Source: Arthrobacter sp. U41
GTDB taxonomy: Bacteria; Actinomycetota; Actinomycetes; Actinomycetales; Micrococcaceae
Reading direction: 5' to 3'
Length of the DNA stretch: 64,000 bases
NCBI RefSeq assembly: GCF_001750145.1
Contig: NZ_CP015732.1
Span: forward strand, 2,418,001-2,482,000
Shown here: one piece after another, positions 1 to 7,581 of the stretch
Layout of the letters: the number at the start of each line of letters is the position of its first letter
Position numbering within the stretch: the stretch's first letter is position 1
Position numbers and translations under genes: made by a program
Notes under the pieces: generated by a model
The model's database searches: none
Told to the model about the DNA's origin: nothing
The model's input: only the letters and a program-made list of their open reading frames with translations

Positions 1-219
1 GTGGACCTTGACCAAGCCGAACATCGCCTTCAGCAGCGTGGACTTGCCGGCGCCGTTCGGGCCGATGATGCCGATGAGTTCACCCTTGCGGGCCTCGATG
101 CTGCAGCCGTTGAGGATGTTGACGCCCGGGATGTAGCCGGCCACCAGGTCGGTGACCTTGACGACCGAATCCGGGTCGTGGACGGGCTTTGCGGCTGCTG
201 CCGCGCTGGTGGCGCTCAT
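1..219 (-). CDS. livF: Branched-chain amino acid ABC transporter ATP-binding protein LivF (N-terminal part only)
   Basis: ATPase subunit of a branched-chain amino acid (LIV-type) importer; it hydrolyses ATP on the cytoplasmic face. Only the first 73 codons are inside the window and the rest runs off the left edge. A Walker A motif (GPNGAGKS) lies near residue 55, followed by the LLKAMFGL helix typical of LivF. The ATG overlaps the TGA of livG in an ATGA arrangement, so the two are translationally coupled. Identity as LivF rather than a second LivG rests on gene order (livH-livM-livG-livF) and on the short N-terminus. The matching substrate-binding protein is not in the window. Confidence 0.9.
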   Translation of the reverse strand, partial: MSATSAAAAAKPVHDPDSVVKVTDLVAGYIPGVNILNGCSIEARKGELIGIIGPNGAGKSTLLKAMFGLVKVH

Positions 220-1310
220 TCTGTGTCCTTCTCTGTGCTGTGCGGCTGCTCGCCTCGGGTCGGCTCCTCGGCGCTGCGCCGGCCGCGCGCCGGACCGCTG
301 CTGTCCGGACCCGCCGGCTCCTCCGCCTTCGCCGCGACGACGTCGAGCGAGATGATGCCGGCGTTTTCGGTGCCGACAATCGATTCCTCATCGGCGACCA
401 GTTCGGCGGCGAGCTCCTTGATGCCTTCCGAGTCACCCAGGTCCACGTCGTGGTGGGCGCCCAGGTAGGCGTCGATCACGGCGGGGTTCTTCATGACCTC
501 GGCAGGCGGGCCTTCGGCCACGATTTTGCCCTCGGCCATGACCACGACCCAGTCGGCGATGTGCCGGACCATGTGCATGTCGTGTTCGACGAACAGCACG
601 GTCATGCCCTCGGCCTTGAGGTTCTTGATGTGGTCCAGGAGGGACTGCGTCAGAGCCGGGTTCACCCCCGCCATCGGCTCGTCGAGCATGACCAGCTTGG
701 GCCGGACCATGAGGGAGCGTGCCATCTCCAGCAGCTTGCGCTGGCCGCCGGAGAGCGAGGCTGCGTAGTCATCCTTCTTGGCGTCCAGTTTGAACTTCTG
801 GAGCAGCACGTTCGCTTCCTCGGTGATCTTCTTTTCCTGGCCGCCCCAGATGCCCTTGAAGAGCGCCTTGGACAGCCGTTCGCCGGCCTGCTGGGAGGCG
901 CCGAGGCGCATGTTCTCCATCACGGTGAGCTTGCCCATGACCTTGGTCAGCTGGAAGGTGCGGACCATGCCCATCCGGGCGACCTTGTACGAGGAGACCC
1001 CGGCCAGGCTGTTGCCCTCGAACTGCCATTTGCCCGAGTTCGGGGTATCAAAGCCCGTGAGCAGGTTGAACAGGGTGGTTTTGCCGGCACCGTTCGGGCC
1101 GATCAGCGCCGTGATCTTGTGCCGCGGGATTTCGAGGTACTCGACGTCGACGGCGTTGATGCCGCCGAAGCTGCGGGTGACGTTTTCCGCCACCACGATC
1201 GGATCGCGCTTCTTGCAGCCGGGAACGGCCTCGCCGACGGCGATCGGACGCGTGTCCGTCATGTAGTCAATTGTTTCCGCTGTGCGCGGTTCGTTGCTCT
1301 GCGTGCTCAT
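216..1310 (-). CDS. livG: Branched-chain amino acid ABC transporter ATP-binding protein LivG
   Basis: Second ATPase subunit of the LIV importer, 364 aa. Walker A GPNGAGKT is at about residues 71-78, the ABC signature LSGGQRK at 186-192, Walker B LVMLDEP at about 206-212 and the H-loop VEHD at 241-244. These make a complete, probably active nucleotide-binding domain. Typical LivG proteins have about 255-300 residues; this one has about 35 extra residues before the core and an acidic, Ala/Glu/Pro-rich tail of about 75 residues after the core. The ATG overlaps the livM stop (ATGA) and the TGA overlaps the livF start, so the operon is tightly coupled. Methionine 17 is a possible alternative start. 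Confidence 0.95.
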   Translation of the reverse strand: MSTQSNEPRTAETIDYMTDTRPIAVGEAVPGCKKRDPIVVAENVTRSFGGINAVDVEYLEIPRHKITALIGPNGAGKTTLFNLLTGFDTPNSGKWQFEGNSLAGVSSYKVARMGMVRTFQLTKVMGKLTVMENMRLGASQQAGERLSKALFKGIWGGQEKKITEEANVLLQKFKLDAKKDDYAASLSGGQRKLLEMARSLMVRPKLVMLDEPMAGVNPALTQSLLDHIKNLKAEGMTVLFVEHDMHMVRHIADWVVVMAEGKIVAEGPPAEVMKNPAVIDAYLGAHHDVDLGDSEGIKELAAELVADEESIVGTENAGIISLDVVAAKAEEPAGPDSSGPARGRRSAEEPTRGEQPHSTEKDTE

Positions 1311-2275
1311 GCGAACGCCAGCTCCTTCTTGTTGCCGAAGACTCCCTGGGGCCTGAAGATCATCAGGAGCATCAGTGCGATGCCCACCAGGATGTAGCGC
1401 AGCTGACCGGCCTGGACCGTGTTCAGCCAGGTGACGGCGCCGGATTCAATGAGTCCGTACAGGATTCCCTGGGTAAGGGACAGCACAACCCAGAAGATCA
1501 TGGCGCCGACGACGGGCCCCAGCACCGTGCCGAGGCCGCCGAGCAGCAGGCAGGTGTAGAGGAAGAACGTCAGTTCCGTGCCGTAGTTGGCGGGCTGGAC
1601 GGCGCCGCGCGGGAGGGTGAAAACCATGCCCGCCAGGGCCCCGAGCACACCGCCGATGATCAGCGCCTGCATCTTGTAGGCGTACACGTTCTTGCCCAGC
1701 GAGCGGACGGCGTTCTCGTCCTCCCGGATGCCCTTCAGGACGCGGCCCCACGGGCTCCGCATCAGCAGCCACACCAGGAGGCAGCAGACAGCAACCAGGC
1801 TCCAGCCGACCACACGGATGAAGAAGTCGCGGTTGTTCATGCCCAGATAGGAGCCCTCGGGGAACGGGTTCATCGCATAGAACCCGCCTTCGAAAGCGGC
1901 CAGGCCGTTGGCGGAACCGGTGACCGCGGTCAGCTGGTTCGTCGTGACGATGTAGCGGACGATTTCGGCCGCCGCAATGGTCACGATGGCCAGGTAGTCG
2001 GCCCGCAGCCGGAGGGTTGGAATGCCGAGCAGCAGGGCGAAGATGGACGAGGCGACCACGGCGATGAGGAGGCCGACAAAGAACGGCACGCCGAAGGTCA
2101 GGGTGGAGATGGCGAAGCCGTAGGCCCCCACCGCCATAAAGCCGGCCTGGCCGAAGTTGAGCAGGCCCGAATAGCCGAAGTGAACCGCAAGGCCGAGCGC
2201 GGCGAGGGCGTACGCCGCCGTCGTCGGGCTGAACAGTTCGCCGGCAGCGCTGGAAAATATAAATCCGAAGTCCAT
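1307..2275 (-). CDS. livM: Branched-chain amino acid ABC transporter permease LivM
   Basis: Inner-membrane permease of the LIV importer, 322 aa, with about eight to nine hydrophobic helices. The conserved cytoplasmic segment SPWGRVLKGIREDENAVRSL, which contacts the ATPase in LivM proteins, is present at about residues 170-190, and the helix GYSGLLNFGQAGF near residue 35 is typical of the family. The start ATG has a good ribosome-binding site (GGAGA, 5-nt spacer). It lies 9 bp after livH and overlaps livG by 4 bp. Length is normal for the family. Confidence 0.95.
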   Translation of the reverse strand: MDFGFIFSSAAGELFSPTTAAYALAALGLAVHFGYSGLLNFGQAGFMAVGAYGFAISTLTFGVPFFVGLLIAVVASSIFALLLGIPTLRLRADYLAIVTIAAAEIVRYIVTTNQLTAVTGSANGLAAFEGGFYAMNPFPEGSYLGMNNRDFFIRVVGWSLVAVCCLLVWLLMRSPWGRVLKGIREDENAVRSLGKNVYAYKMQALIIGGVLGALAGMVFTLPRGAVQPANYGTELTFFLYTCLLLGGLGTVLGPVVGAMIFWVVLSLTQGILYGLIESGAVTWLNTVQAGQLRYILVGIALMLLMIFRPQGVFGNKKELAFA

Positions 2276-2284
2276 GGCTGTCTC

Positions 2285-3625
2285 CTAACCCACGCGCTCG
2301 CGACGGCCCAGGATTCCCTGGGGCCGGATCAGAAGGACAATAATCATGATGAACAGTGCTCCCACGTACTTAAGGTCGGCGGCGAGGCCGAACACGGTGG
2401 TCAGCTCCACGAAGATGCCGACGATGATGGATCCGATCAAGGCACCCCAGACCGTGCCGAGGCCACCCAGGGTGACGCCCGCGAAGATGAGCAGCAGGAT
2501 CTGCGAACCCATGTCGAACGTGACGCCGGGCCGGTAGTACGCCCAGAGGATGCCGCCGAGGGAAGCGAGCATACCGCCGGTCACCCAGACAATCCGGATG
2601 ACGGAGTCGACGTCGATGCCGGAGGCCGCGGCGAGTGCCGGGTTGTCGGCGACCGCGCGGGTGGCTTTGCCGAGCCGGGTCTTGAGCAGGACAACACCAA
2701 GGACGGCGATGACGACGGCGCTGATCACGAGCGACCACAGGTTGTTCGGCGAGATCGAGACCGGGCCAAGCTGGATTTCGGCGCTTTGCGCGTAGGGCAG
2801 CTGCTGGGTGGCGCCGCCGAAGAAGAACTGGATGATGTAGCGGACGGCGAGTGCGAGGCCGATGCTGACGATCATCATGGGAACCAGGCCGGTGCCGCGG
2901 CGCCGCAGCGGCTTCCACAGGCCGGCGTCCTGGACATAGCCGAATAATCCGCCGCCGAGCAGGGCGAGCAGGATGGCCAGCCAGAACGGGAGGTTCATGG
3001 CGTTGAAGGCGAAGACCAGGACGGCTCCGAGGGTCACCATCTCGCCGTGGGCGAAGTTGGTCAGGCCGGTGGTCCCGAAGATCAGCGACAGGCCGACGGA
3101 GGCGAGGGCGAGCAGGAGGCCGAAGCTCAGGCCTGCCACGAGCCGGTTGATCAGGTTCTGGCCGAAGTCCTGCTGCTGGATAACGATGCCTTCACCGAAG
3201 GCGAAAATCACCGAGAGGTTGGAGGTCTGGCTGAAGGTGACTTTCCGGGGGTTTTCCTGGCCCTCGGCGAGTTTGATGCCCTCCGGAAGGGTGGATTCAT
3301 CCAGTTCGACCTCGTAGGTCCCCTGGGTGGGCACCCCGATGGTCCAGGAGCCGTTGGCTCCGGATTTGGCCGTTCCGGTGAATTCGCCGCTCTTGGCTGT
3401 GATGGTTACGTCAGGGATCGGCGTGCGGTCGTCGCCGCGAAGGAAGCCGCTGATGTTGTTCTGGAACGTGGTTGCCGACGGGGATGGTGTCGGCGAGGGG
3501 CTCGTGGCCTGCGATGCCGGTGCGACGATCAGCAGGAGCGCGGCCACGGCGGCAAAAATGGCCCCCACAGCTTTCAGCAGTCTGCCGCGCCGTCTCTGCG
3601 ACAGGCCTCTCGGTGTGCTTCTCAA
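2285..3625 (-). CDS. livH: Branched-chain amino acid ABC transporter permease LivH with an N-terminal extracytoplasmic domain
   Basis: Permease of the LIV importer, 446 aa from the chosen TTG. That start has GGAGG 7 nt upstream; a longer reading frame exists but lacks a ribosome-binding site. Residues 1-40 form an Arg-rich, hydrophobic signal peptide ending in APASQA. A Ser/Thr/Pro linker follows (41-52), then a beta-rich domain at about 58-142 resembling carboxypeptidase-regulatory-like or Cna-B folds (repeated pattern of turn, TITAKSG, NGSWTIGVP, GTYEVELD). The usual LivH permease begins near residue 158 with NLINRLVAGLSFGLLLALAS. Standard LivH has about 290-310 residues, so the N-terminal third is an addition. 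It is first in the livHMGF operon. Confidence 0.92.
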   Translation of the reverse strand: MRSTPRGLSQRRRGRLLKAVGAIFAAVAALLLIVAPASQATSPSPTPSPSATTFQNNISGFLRGDDRTPIPDVTITAKSGEFTGTAKSGANGSWTIGVPTQGTYEVELDESTLPEGIKLAEGQENPRKVTFSQTSNLSVIFAFGEGIVIQQQDFGQNLINRLVAGLSFGLLLALASVGLSLIFGTTGLTNFAHGEMVTLGAVLVFAFNAMNLPFWLAILLALLGGGLFGYVQDAGLWKPLRRRGTGLVPMMIVSIGLALAVRYIIQFFFGGATQQLPYAQSAEIQLGPVSISPNNLWSLVISAVVIAVLGVVLLKTRLGKATRAVADNPALAAASGIDVDSVIRIVWVTGGMLASLGGILWAYYRPGVTFDMGSQILLLIFAGVTLGGLGTVWGALIGSIIVGIFVELTTVFGLAADLKYVGALFIMIIVLLIRPQGILGRRERVG

Positions 3626-4087
3626 AATGAAAACCTCCACATGGGGGTGGTGTGTGGGTTGCGCCCTTGCAACCACTGCGAACGGTCAGGGTGACGGGTC
3701 GTGCCTCGTGCGATGCGGTGGAGCGGTAGAGCCTGTGATATCCGTCACCCTGTCCGGCCCATGTTACAGCCCGTTCGAGGCATTGAATGCCGTCGCGAGC
3801 AGGGAGAACGTCGCGATCGGGTAACAACCGTGAAGCCCGGGCGGCATGGTGGTTTACCCATGCTTAAGTAAACTTTTGTTGATTGGGGGTGTGCCTAAAC
3901 ATTCGGTCTGCCGCGGTGCGGAGCGGGCGCGGGAAAGCCGCGGAGAGGTCACGGTTGGGTTGCGGCAGGAGCCGTCCGGGAACTAACGGTGCCCCTGAGC
4001 TGTTGAAATTGGTAGCGTGGTGTAACAAGGTACGAACAGTTCACCACCGGATCACCACTCACCCCCTTTATTTGGAGGACACCCGCA
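3626..4087. other. Divergent intergenic region between livH and the Bax inhibitor-like gene
   Basis: This 462-bp region between two divergent genes must hold both promoters. It contains an 11-bp inverted repeat (3687-3697 and 3742-3752) and a short GGTTGC/GCAACC hairpin (3657-3674) in the livH leader. A 6-codon mini-ORF (3622-3642, minus) has its TGA overlapping the livH TTG. On the plus strand, GGAGG 9 nt before 4088 is the ribosome-binding site of the next gene. An A/T-rich patch around 3855-3885 is a plausible promoter area. I saw no convincing larger gene. Confidence 0.55.
3687..3752 (-). promoter_or_regulatory. Inverted repeat upstream of livH, possible operator or leader hairpin
   Basis: The two arms, CAGGGTGACGG (3687-3697) and CCGTCACCCTG (3742-3752), are perfect 11-bp inverted repeats separated by 44 bp, about 60-125 bp upstream of the livH start codon. 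They could be paired operators bound by a looping regulator, or the base of a long stem in the livH leader RNA. No known regulator box was recognised. Confidence 0.35.
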
Positions 4088-4966
4088 ATGGCACTTGGCG
4101 GAAACCCAGTCTTCAACGGAAAGAACTTCCGTGGAGCAACCCAGGCACCGCCTGCCCCGCAGGCTTACGGACAGGCCCCCTACGGCCAGGCCCAGACCGG
4201 CTGGAACCCGGCCCAGCAGGGTATGACCCAGGACCAGCTTCAGGACATGTACAACCGGCCCGCCGCCGGGCCGGCCGACACCGGACGCATGACGTATGAC
4301 GACGTCATCATGAAGACCGCGGCCTGCCTCGGCGCCGTCGTCGCCGGTGCGGCTGTCACCCTCGTGGTGGCGTCGGGCCTGGCCTATCTGCTGATGATCG
4401 TTGGCGCCCTGGGCGGCTTCGTCCTCGCCCTCGTCAACACCTTCAAAAAGCAGCCCTCACCGCCACTGATCCTGGCCTACGCGGCCCTCGAGGGACTCTT
4501 CCTCGGCGGCCTGACCCGGATCCTCGACGGGATGTTCCCGGGTGTCGGCCTGCAGGCCGTGATCGGCACGCTCTCCGTGTTCGCCGTGACGCTCGTGCTT
4601 TTCAAGAACGGCAAGGTCCGGGCAACGCCGAAGGCCATGCGCTTCTTTATGATCGCAACCATCGGTTACGCCGTGTTCGCGCTGATCAACATGGTCATGA
4701 TGTGGACCGGCGCCGTCGATTCCCCCTTCGGCCTGCGCACGAGCATTCAGATCTTCGGCATCCCGCTGGGCGTCTTCATCGGCGTGCTCGCCATCGGTCT
4801 GGCCGCCTTCGCGCTGATCATGGACTTCACCAGCATCGAAGCCGGTGTCCGCAGCGGCGCCCCGCAGCGCTTCTCCTGGACCGCCGCCTTCGGCCTCACG
4901 GTGACGCTGGTGTGGCTCTACGTCGAGATCATCCGGCTGCTGGCCATTCTCCGCGGCGAAGAGTAA
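4088..4966 (+). CDS. Bax inhibitor-1/YccA family membrane protein
   Basis: Integral membrane protein of 292 aa in the Bax inhibitor-1 (TMBIM)/YccA superfamily. In bacteria some members act as pH-dependent calcium channels or modulate FtsH, but the role here is unknown. The first 70 residues are cytosolic and rich in Pro, Gln, Gly and Ala, then TYDDVIMKTA leads into about seven hydrophobic helices. The closing segment TLVWLYVEIIRLLAILRG is typical of the family. GGAGG lies 9 nt before the ATG. The gene is monocistronic, followed by a strong Rho-independent terminator and divergent from the liv operon. Confidence 0.9.
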   Translation: MALGGNPVFNGKNFRGATQAPPAPQAYGQAPYGQAQTGWNPAQQGMTQDQLQDMYNRPAAGPADTGRMTYDDVIMKTAACLGAVVAGAAVTLVVASGLAYLLMIVGALGGFVLALVNTFKKQPSPPLILAYAALEGLFLGGLTRILDGMFPGVGLQAVIGTLSVFAVTLVLFKNGKVRATPKAMRFFMIATIGYAVFALINMVMMWTGAVDSPFGLRTSIQIFGIPLGVFIGVLAIGLAAFALIMDFTSIEAGVRSGAPQRFSWTAAFGLTVTLVWLYVEIIRLLAILRGEE

Positions 4967-5002
4967 CCGCGGTTTAGAACTGGTAGCTGCTTACCAAGCC
5001 AG

Positions 5003-5037
5003 GAGGAGCCCCGTCACAAGGCGGGGCTCCTCTTTTT
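5003..5037 (+). terminator. Rho-independent terminator
   Basis: An 11-bp GC-rich stem (5003-5013 with 5022-5032) is followed by five T residues (5033-5037), 36 bp after the Bax-inhibitor-like gene. It is the clearest intrinsic terminator in the window and separates this gene from the convergent thiolase gene. Confidence 0.9.
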
Positions 5038-5073
5038 GCGCCCGCCGTGGTGCGGCTGCAGGCGCGGGGCAGC

Positions 5074-6312
5074 TCAGCTGAGCCGCTCCAGCACCACGGC
5101 CATGCCCTGCCCGCCGCCGACGCACAGCGTCGCCAGGCCGAGCGCGGCATCGCGTTCCCGCAGGCCGTTGAGCAGGGTCGTGGTCATCCGGGCGCCGGTC
5201 ATGCCAAAGGGATGCCCCAGGGCGATGGCGCCGCCGTGGACGTTGAGCTTCTCGTGATCGATCCCGAGTTCCTTGGCGCTGGCGATGACCTGCACCGCGA
5301 AGGCCTCGTTGAGTTCCACGAGGTCGATGTCCTCGATCCGGAGTCCGGCCAGTTCCAGTGCCCGGCGGCTCGATTCGACCGGACCCATGCCCATCAGCTC
5401 CGGGGAGAGGGCGCTGACTCCGGTGGAGCGGATCCGCGCCAGCGGTTCCAGCCCGAGTTCGCGCGCCCGCATATCACTCATGACGACGACGGCGGCCGCT
5501 CCGTCGTTCAGCGGGCAGGCGTTGCCGGCGGTGACGGTGCCCTCGGCGCGGAAGACCGGCTGCAGGGCGCTGACCGACTCGAACGTGACGCCGGCCCGCG
5601 GGGAGTCGTCCCGGTCGATCACGGTGCCGTCCCTCCGGGTGTAGGGCGTGATCTCGCGGGCGTAGAATCCGGAGGCGAGGGCTGCCTCGGCGCGGTTCTG
5701 GCTCAGCACCGCCCAGGCGTCCTGCTCCGCCCGGCTGATGCCGAAGCTGGTCGCCACGTTTTCCGCCGTCTGGCCCATGGCAATATAGACATCCGGCATC
5801 CGGCCGCCCAACCGCGGGTCCGTCCACGGCGTGTTGGACGCGGCCCGGGCGGCCGTGCGCTGCCGGGCGGCTTCAAAGCGCGGGTTGTGGGTGCTGGCGT
5901 CGGTCTCGCCGGCGCCGGCCCAGTCCCGGTAGCGTGACACGGCCTCCACGCCTGCCGAGACAAACGTGTGGCCTTCGCCCGCCTTGATGGCGTGGAAGGC
6001 CATCCGGAGGGTCTGCAGGCTCGACGCGCAGAAACGGTTGATGGTGGCGCCCGGGACGTTGTCCAGCCCGGCCAGGATGGTGACCACCCGGGCCATATTG
6101 GAGCCGGCTTCTCCGCTGGGCTCGGCGCAGCCCAGGTAGAGGTCGTCCAGGCCGCGGCCGGAGGTGTCCGATGCGTCGAAGGACGGAATCCGGGCCAGCG
6201 CTGCGGCCACCATGGCCGCGGCGAGATCGTCGGGCCGTTCATCCTTCAGCGAGCCTTTAAAGGCGCGGCCGATCGGGCTTCTGGCAGTGGAAACTATGAC
6301 GGCTTCTGACAT
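5074..6312 (-). CDS. Thiolase family protein (acetyl-CoA C-acyltransferase)
   Basis: Thiolase of 412 aa that condenses or cleaves acyl-CoA thioesters (last step of fatty acid beta-oxidation or acetoacetyl-CoA formation), cytosolic. The acyl-accepting cysteine is Cys95 in NRFCASSLQ, the catalytic His is about residue 367 in GGAIALGHPFG, and the second cysteine is about 397 in TLCVGGGQG. All three active-site residues are present at family-typical spacing. No partner 3-hydroxyacyl-CoA dehydrogenase is adjacent; the upstream neighbour on the same strand is galK, 20 bp away, a metabolically odd pairing. A TAGGCT hexamer exactly 6 nt before the ATG suggests its own leaderless promoter. Confidence 0.93.
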   Translation of the reverse strand: MSEAVIVSTARSPIGRAFKGSLKDERPDDLAAAMVAAALARIPSFDASDTSGRGLDDLYLGCAEPSGEAGSNMARVVTILAGLDNVPGATINRFCASSLQTLRMAFHAIKAGEGHTFVSAGVEAVSRYRDWAGAGETDASTHNPRFEAARQRTAARAASNTPWTDPRLGGRMPDVYIAMGQTAENVATSFGISRAEQDAWAVLSQNRAEAALASGFYAREITPYTRRDGTVIDRDDSPRAGVTFESVSALQPVFRAEGTVTAGNACPLNDGAAAVVVMSDMRARELGLEPLARIRSTGVSALSPELMGMGPVESSRRALELAGLRIEDIDLVELNEAFAVQVIASAKELGIDHEKLNVHGGAIALGHPFGMTGARMTTTLLNGLRERDAALGLATLCVGGGQGMAVVLERLS

Positions 6313-6318
6313 GGGGCC

Positions 6319-6324
6319 AGCCTA
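6319..6324 (-). promoter_or_regulatory. Predicted -10 box of a leaderless promoter for the thiolase
   Basis: TAGGCT lies exactly 6 nt before the ATG with no Shine-Dalgarno between, so the predicted +1 is the A of the start codon. It lies in the 20-bp gap between galK and the thiolase gene. No clear -35 was seen. Confidence 0.55.
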
Positions 6325-6332
6325 CGCTCCGC

Positions 6333-7493
6333 CTACGCCAGGCGCATCGCCCCTGCCGCGGGGCGTACGCGGAAGACCTCCGGCGCCGTGTATCCGGCCT
6401 CAGCGAAGGCATGCCCGACGGCGGCGCGCACCCGCTGCTCGGCCGCGACCGGGGTGAGCGCGATGGCGGAGCCGCCGAAGCCGCCCCCGGTCATCCGGGC
6501 ACCGACGGCCCCCGAGGAGCGGGCCGACGCCACGGCGAGGTCCAGTTCGGGGCAGGAGATCTCGAAATCGTCCCGCATCGAGGCATGGGAAGCATCCAGC
6601 AGCGGGCCGATTGCCGCCGGCCCGCTGCTCTCCAGCAGCCCGACGGCCTGCAGGACCCGCTCATTTTCGGTCACGACGTGCCGGACGCGGCGGAACGTCA
6701 CCGGGTCCAGCAGGCCGCTGGCCTCGTCCAGGTCCTCCAGCCCGACGTCGCGCAGGGCCTTCACGCCGAGGACCTCGGCGCTCAGCTCGCAGGAGGCGCG
6801 CCGGGAGGCGTAGCCGCCGCCGGCGTGGGAATGCGACACCTTCGTGTCGATCACTAGCATCACCAGCCCGGCGCCTTCGGCGTCGAACGGCACCAGCCGG
6901 ATGCTCTGGTCGCGGCAGTCGAGGAAAAGCGCGTGCCCGGCCTGGCCGCGCAGGGACGCGGACTGGTCCATGATGCCGGTGGGTGCGCCGACGAAGTCAT
7001 TCTCCGCGCGCTGCGTGGCCAGGACCATCTCCTGCACGCCCAGGCCCGCCCCGGTGAGCTCGTTGAACGCCGAAATGACGGCGCATTCGATCGCGTGGGA
7101 GGAGGACAGCCCGGCGCCGCGCGGCACGTCGGAGTCCAGCAGCAGGTCCAGGCCGCGCGCAGGGAGTCCGCCCTGCTGCAGCGCCCACAGGACACCCAGC
7201 GGGTACTTGGTCCACCCCTTCGCCGTGCCGCGGCCCAGGGACCGGGCATCCGCCGTCGTCAGTCCCTGGTTGCCGAAGGTGGACAGCAGCCGGATTTCGG
7301 CGTCCGGACGCAGGCGGACCGCCACGCGGGCTGTCCGGTCGATCGCAAACGGCAGCACAAAGCCTTCGTTGTAGTCGGTGTGCTCCCCAATCAGGTTGAC
7401 GCGGCCGGGCGCCTGCCACACGCCCTCAGGCGCCGAGCCGAAGACGGACTCGAAGCGGGCCGACAGCTGCCGGGCATCGAGGGCGGGGGTCAT
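6333..7493 (-). CDS. galK: Galactokinase GalK
   Basis: Phosphorylates alpha-D-galactose to galactose 1-phosphate in the Leloir pathway. The product has 386 aa from the ATG at 7493. Galactokinase signature GRVNLIGEHTDY is at residues 30-41, the GHMP-kinase ATP-binding motif is GAGLSSSHA, and the third GHMP motif is MTGGGFGGSA near the C-terminus. No Shine-Dalgarno precedes the ATG. Instead the ATG overlaps the stop of a 14-codon ORF (ATGA), itself preceded by a leaderless-type -10 box, so galK is probably translated by coupling. galM is divergent; galE lies 23 kb away at 30229; galT is absent from the window. Confidence 0.94.
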   Translation of the reverse strand: MTPALDARQLSARFESVFGSAPEGVWQAPGRVNLIGEHTDYNEGFVLPFAIDRTARVAVRLRPDAEIRLLSTFGNQGLTTADARSLGRGTAKGWTKYPLGVLWALQQGGLPARGLDLLLDSDVPRGAGLSSSHAIECAVISAFNELTGAGLGVQEMVLATQRAENDFVGAPTGIMDQSASLRGQAGHALFLDCRDQSIRLVPFDAEGAGLVMLVIDTKVSHSHAGGGYASRRASCELSAEVLGVKALRDVGLEDLDEASGLLDPVTFRRVRHVVTENERVLQAVGLLESSGPAAIGPLLDASHASMRDDFEISCPELDLAVASARSSGAVGARMTGGGFGGSAIALTPVAAEQRVRAAVGHAFAEAGYTAPEVFRVRPAAGAMRLA

Positions 7494-7534
7494 GCCGGGC
7501 CGCCGGCGGTGGCCGTGCTGGGAATGCGGGTCAT
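7490..7534 (-). CDS. 14-codon leader ORF coupled to galK
   Basis: ATG at 7534 opens a short frame, MTRIPSTATAGGPA, whose TGA overlaps the galK ATG (ATGA). TACCGT sits exactly 6 nt before this ATG, the same spacing as at many other starts here, predicting a leaderless mRNA that begins at this codon. galK has no ribosome-binding site of its own, which fits reinitiation from this mini-ORF. The first residues loosely resemble GalT N-termini, so it may be a remnant of a deleted galT; that is speculative. Confidence 0.5.
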   Translation of the reverse strand: MTRIPSTATAGGPA

Positions 7535-7540
7535 GGCTCC

Positions 7541-7546
7541 ACGGTA
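7541..7546 (-). promoter_or_regulatory. Predicted -10 box of the galK leader transcript
   Basis: TACCGT is followed by 6 nt (GGAGCC) and then the ATG of the mini-ORF. The galM -10 box lies 22 bp away on the other strand, so each promoter's -35 zone overlaps the other's -10 box. Confidence 0.55.
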
Positions 7547-7568
7547 TACGCCGCGGCGTGCGGCTAGG

Positions 7569-7574
7569 TACGGT
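7569..7574 (+). promoter_or_regulatory. Predicted -10 box of galM
   Basis: TACGGT is followed by 7 nt and the galM ATG at 7582, consistent with a leaderless or nearly leaderless transcript. TAGGTA, 5 bp upstream, is an overlapping alternative. It faces away from the galK promoter. Confidence 0.45.
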
Positions 7575-7581
7575 GGTGACC

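Noticed and set aside
1271..2947. Long plus-strand frame (558 codons) opposite livG/livM/livH
   Set aside because: It is the shadow of real minus-strand genes: very rich in Gly, Asp, Glu, Gln, His and Arg, lacks family motifs, and crosses three gene junctions.
3622..3642. Branched-chain amino acid attenuator peptide before livH
   Set aside because: The 6-residue peptide MWRFSF has no Ile, Leu or Val codons and no terminator/antiterminator pair follows; kept only as a weak coupling idea.
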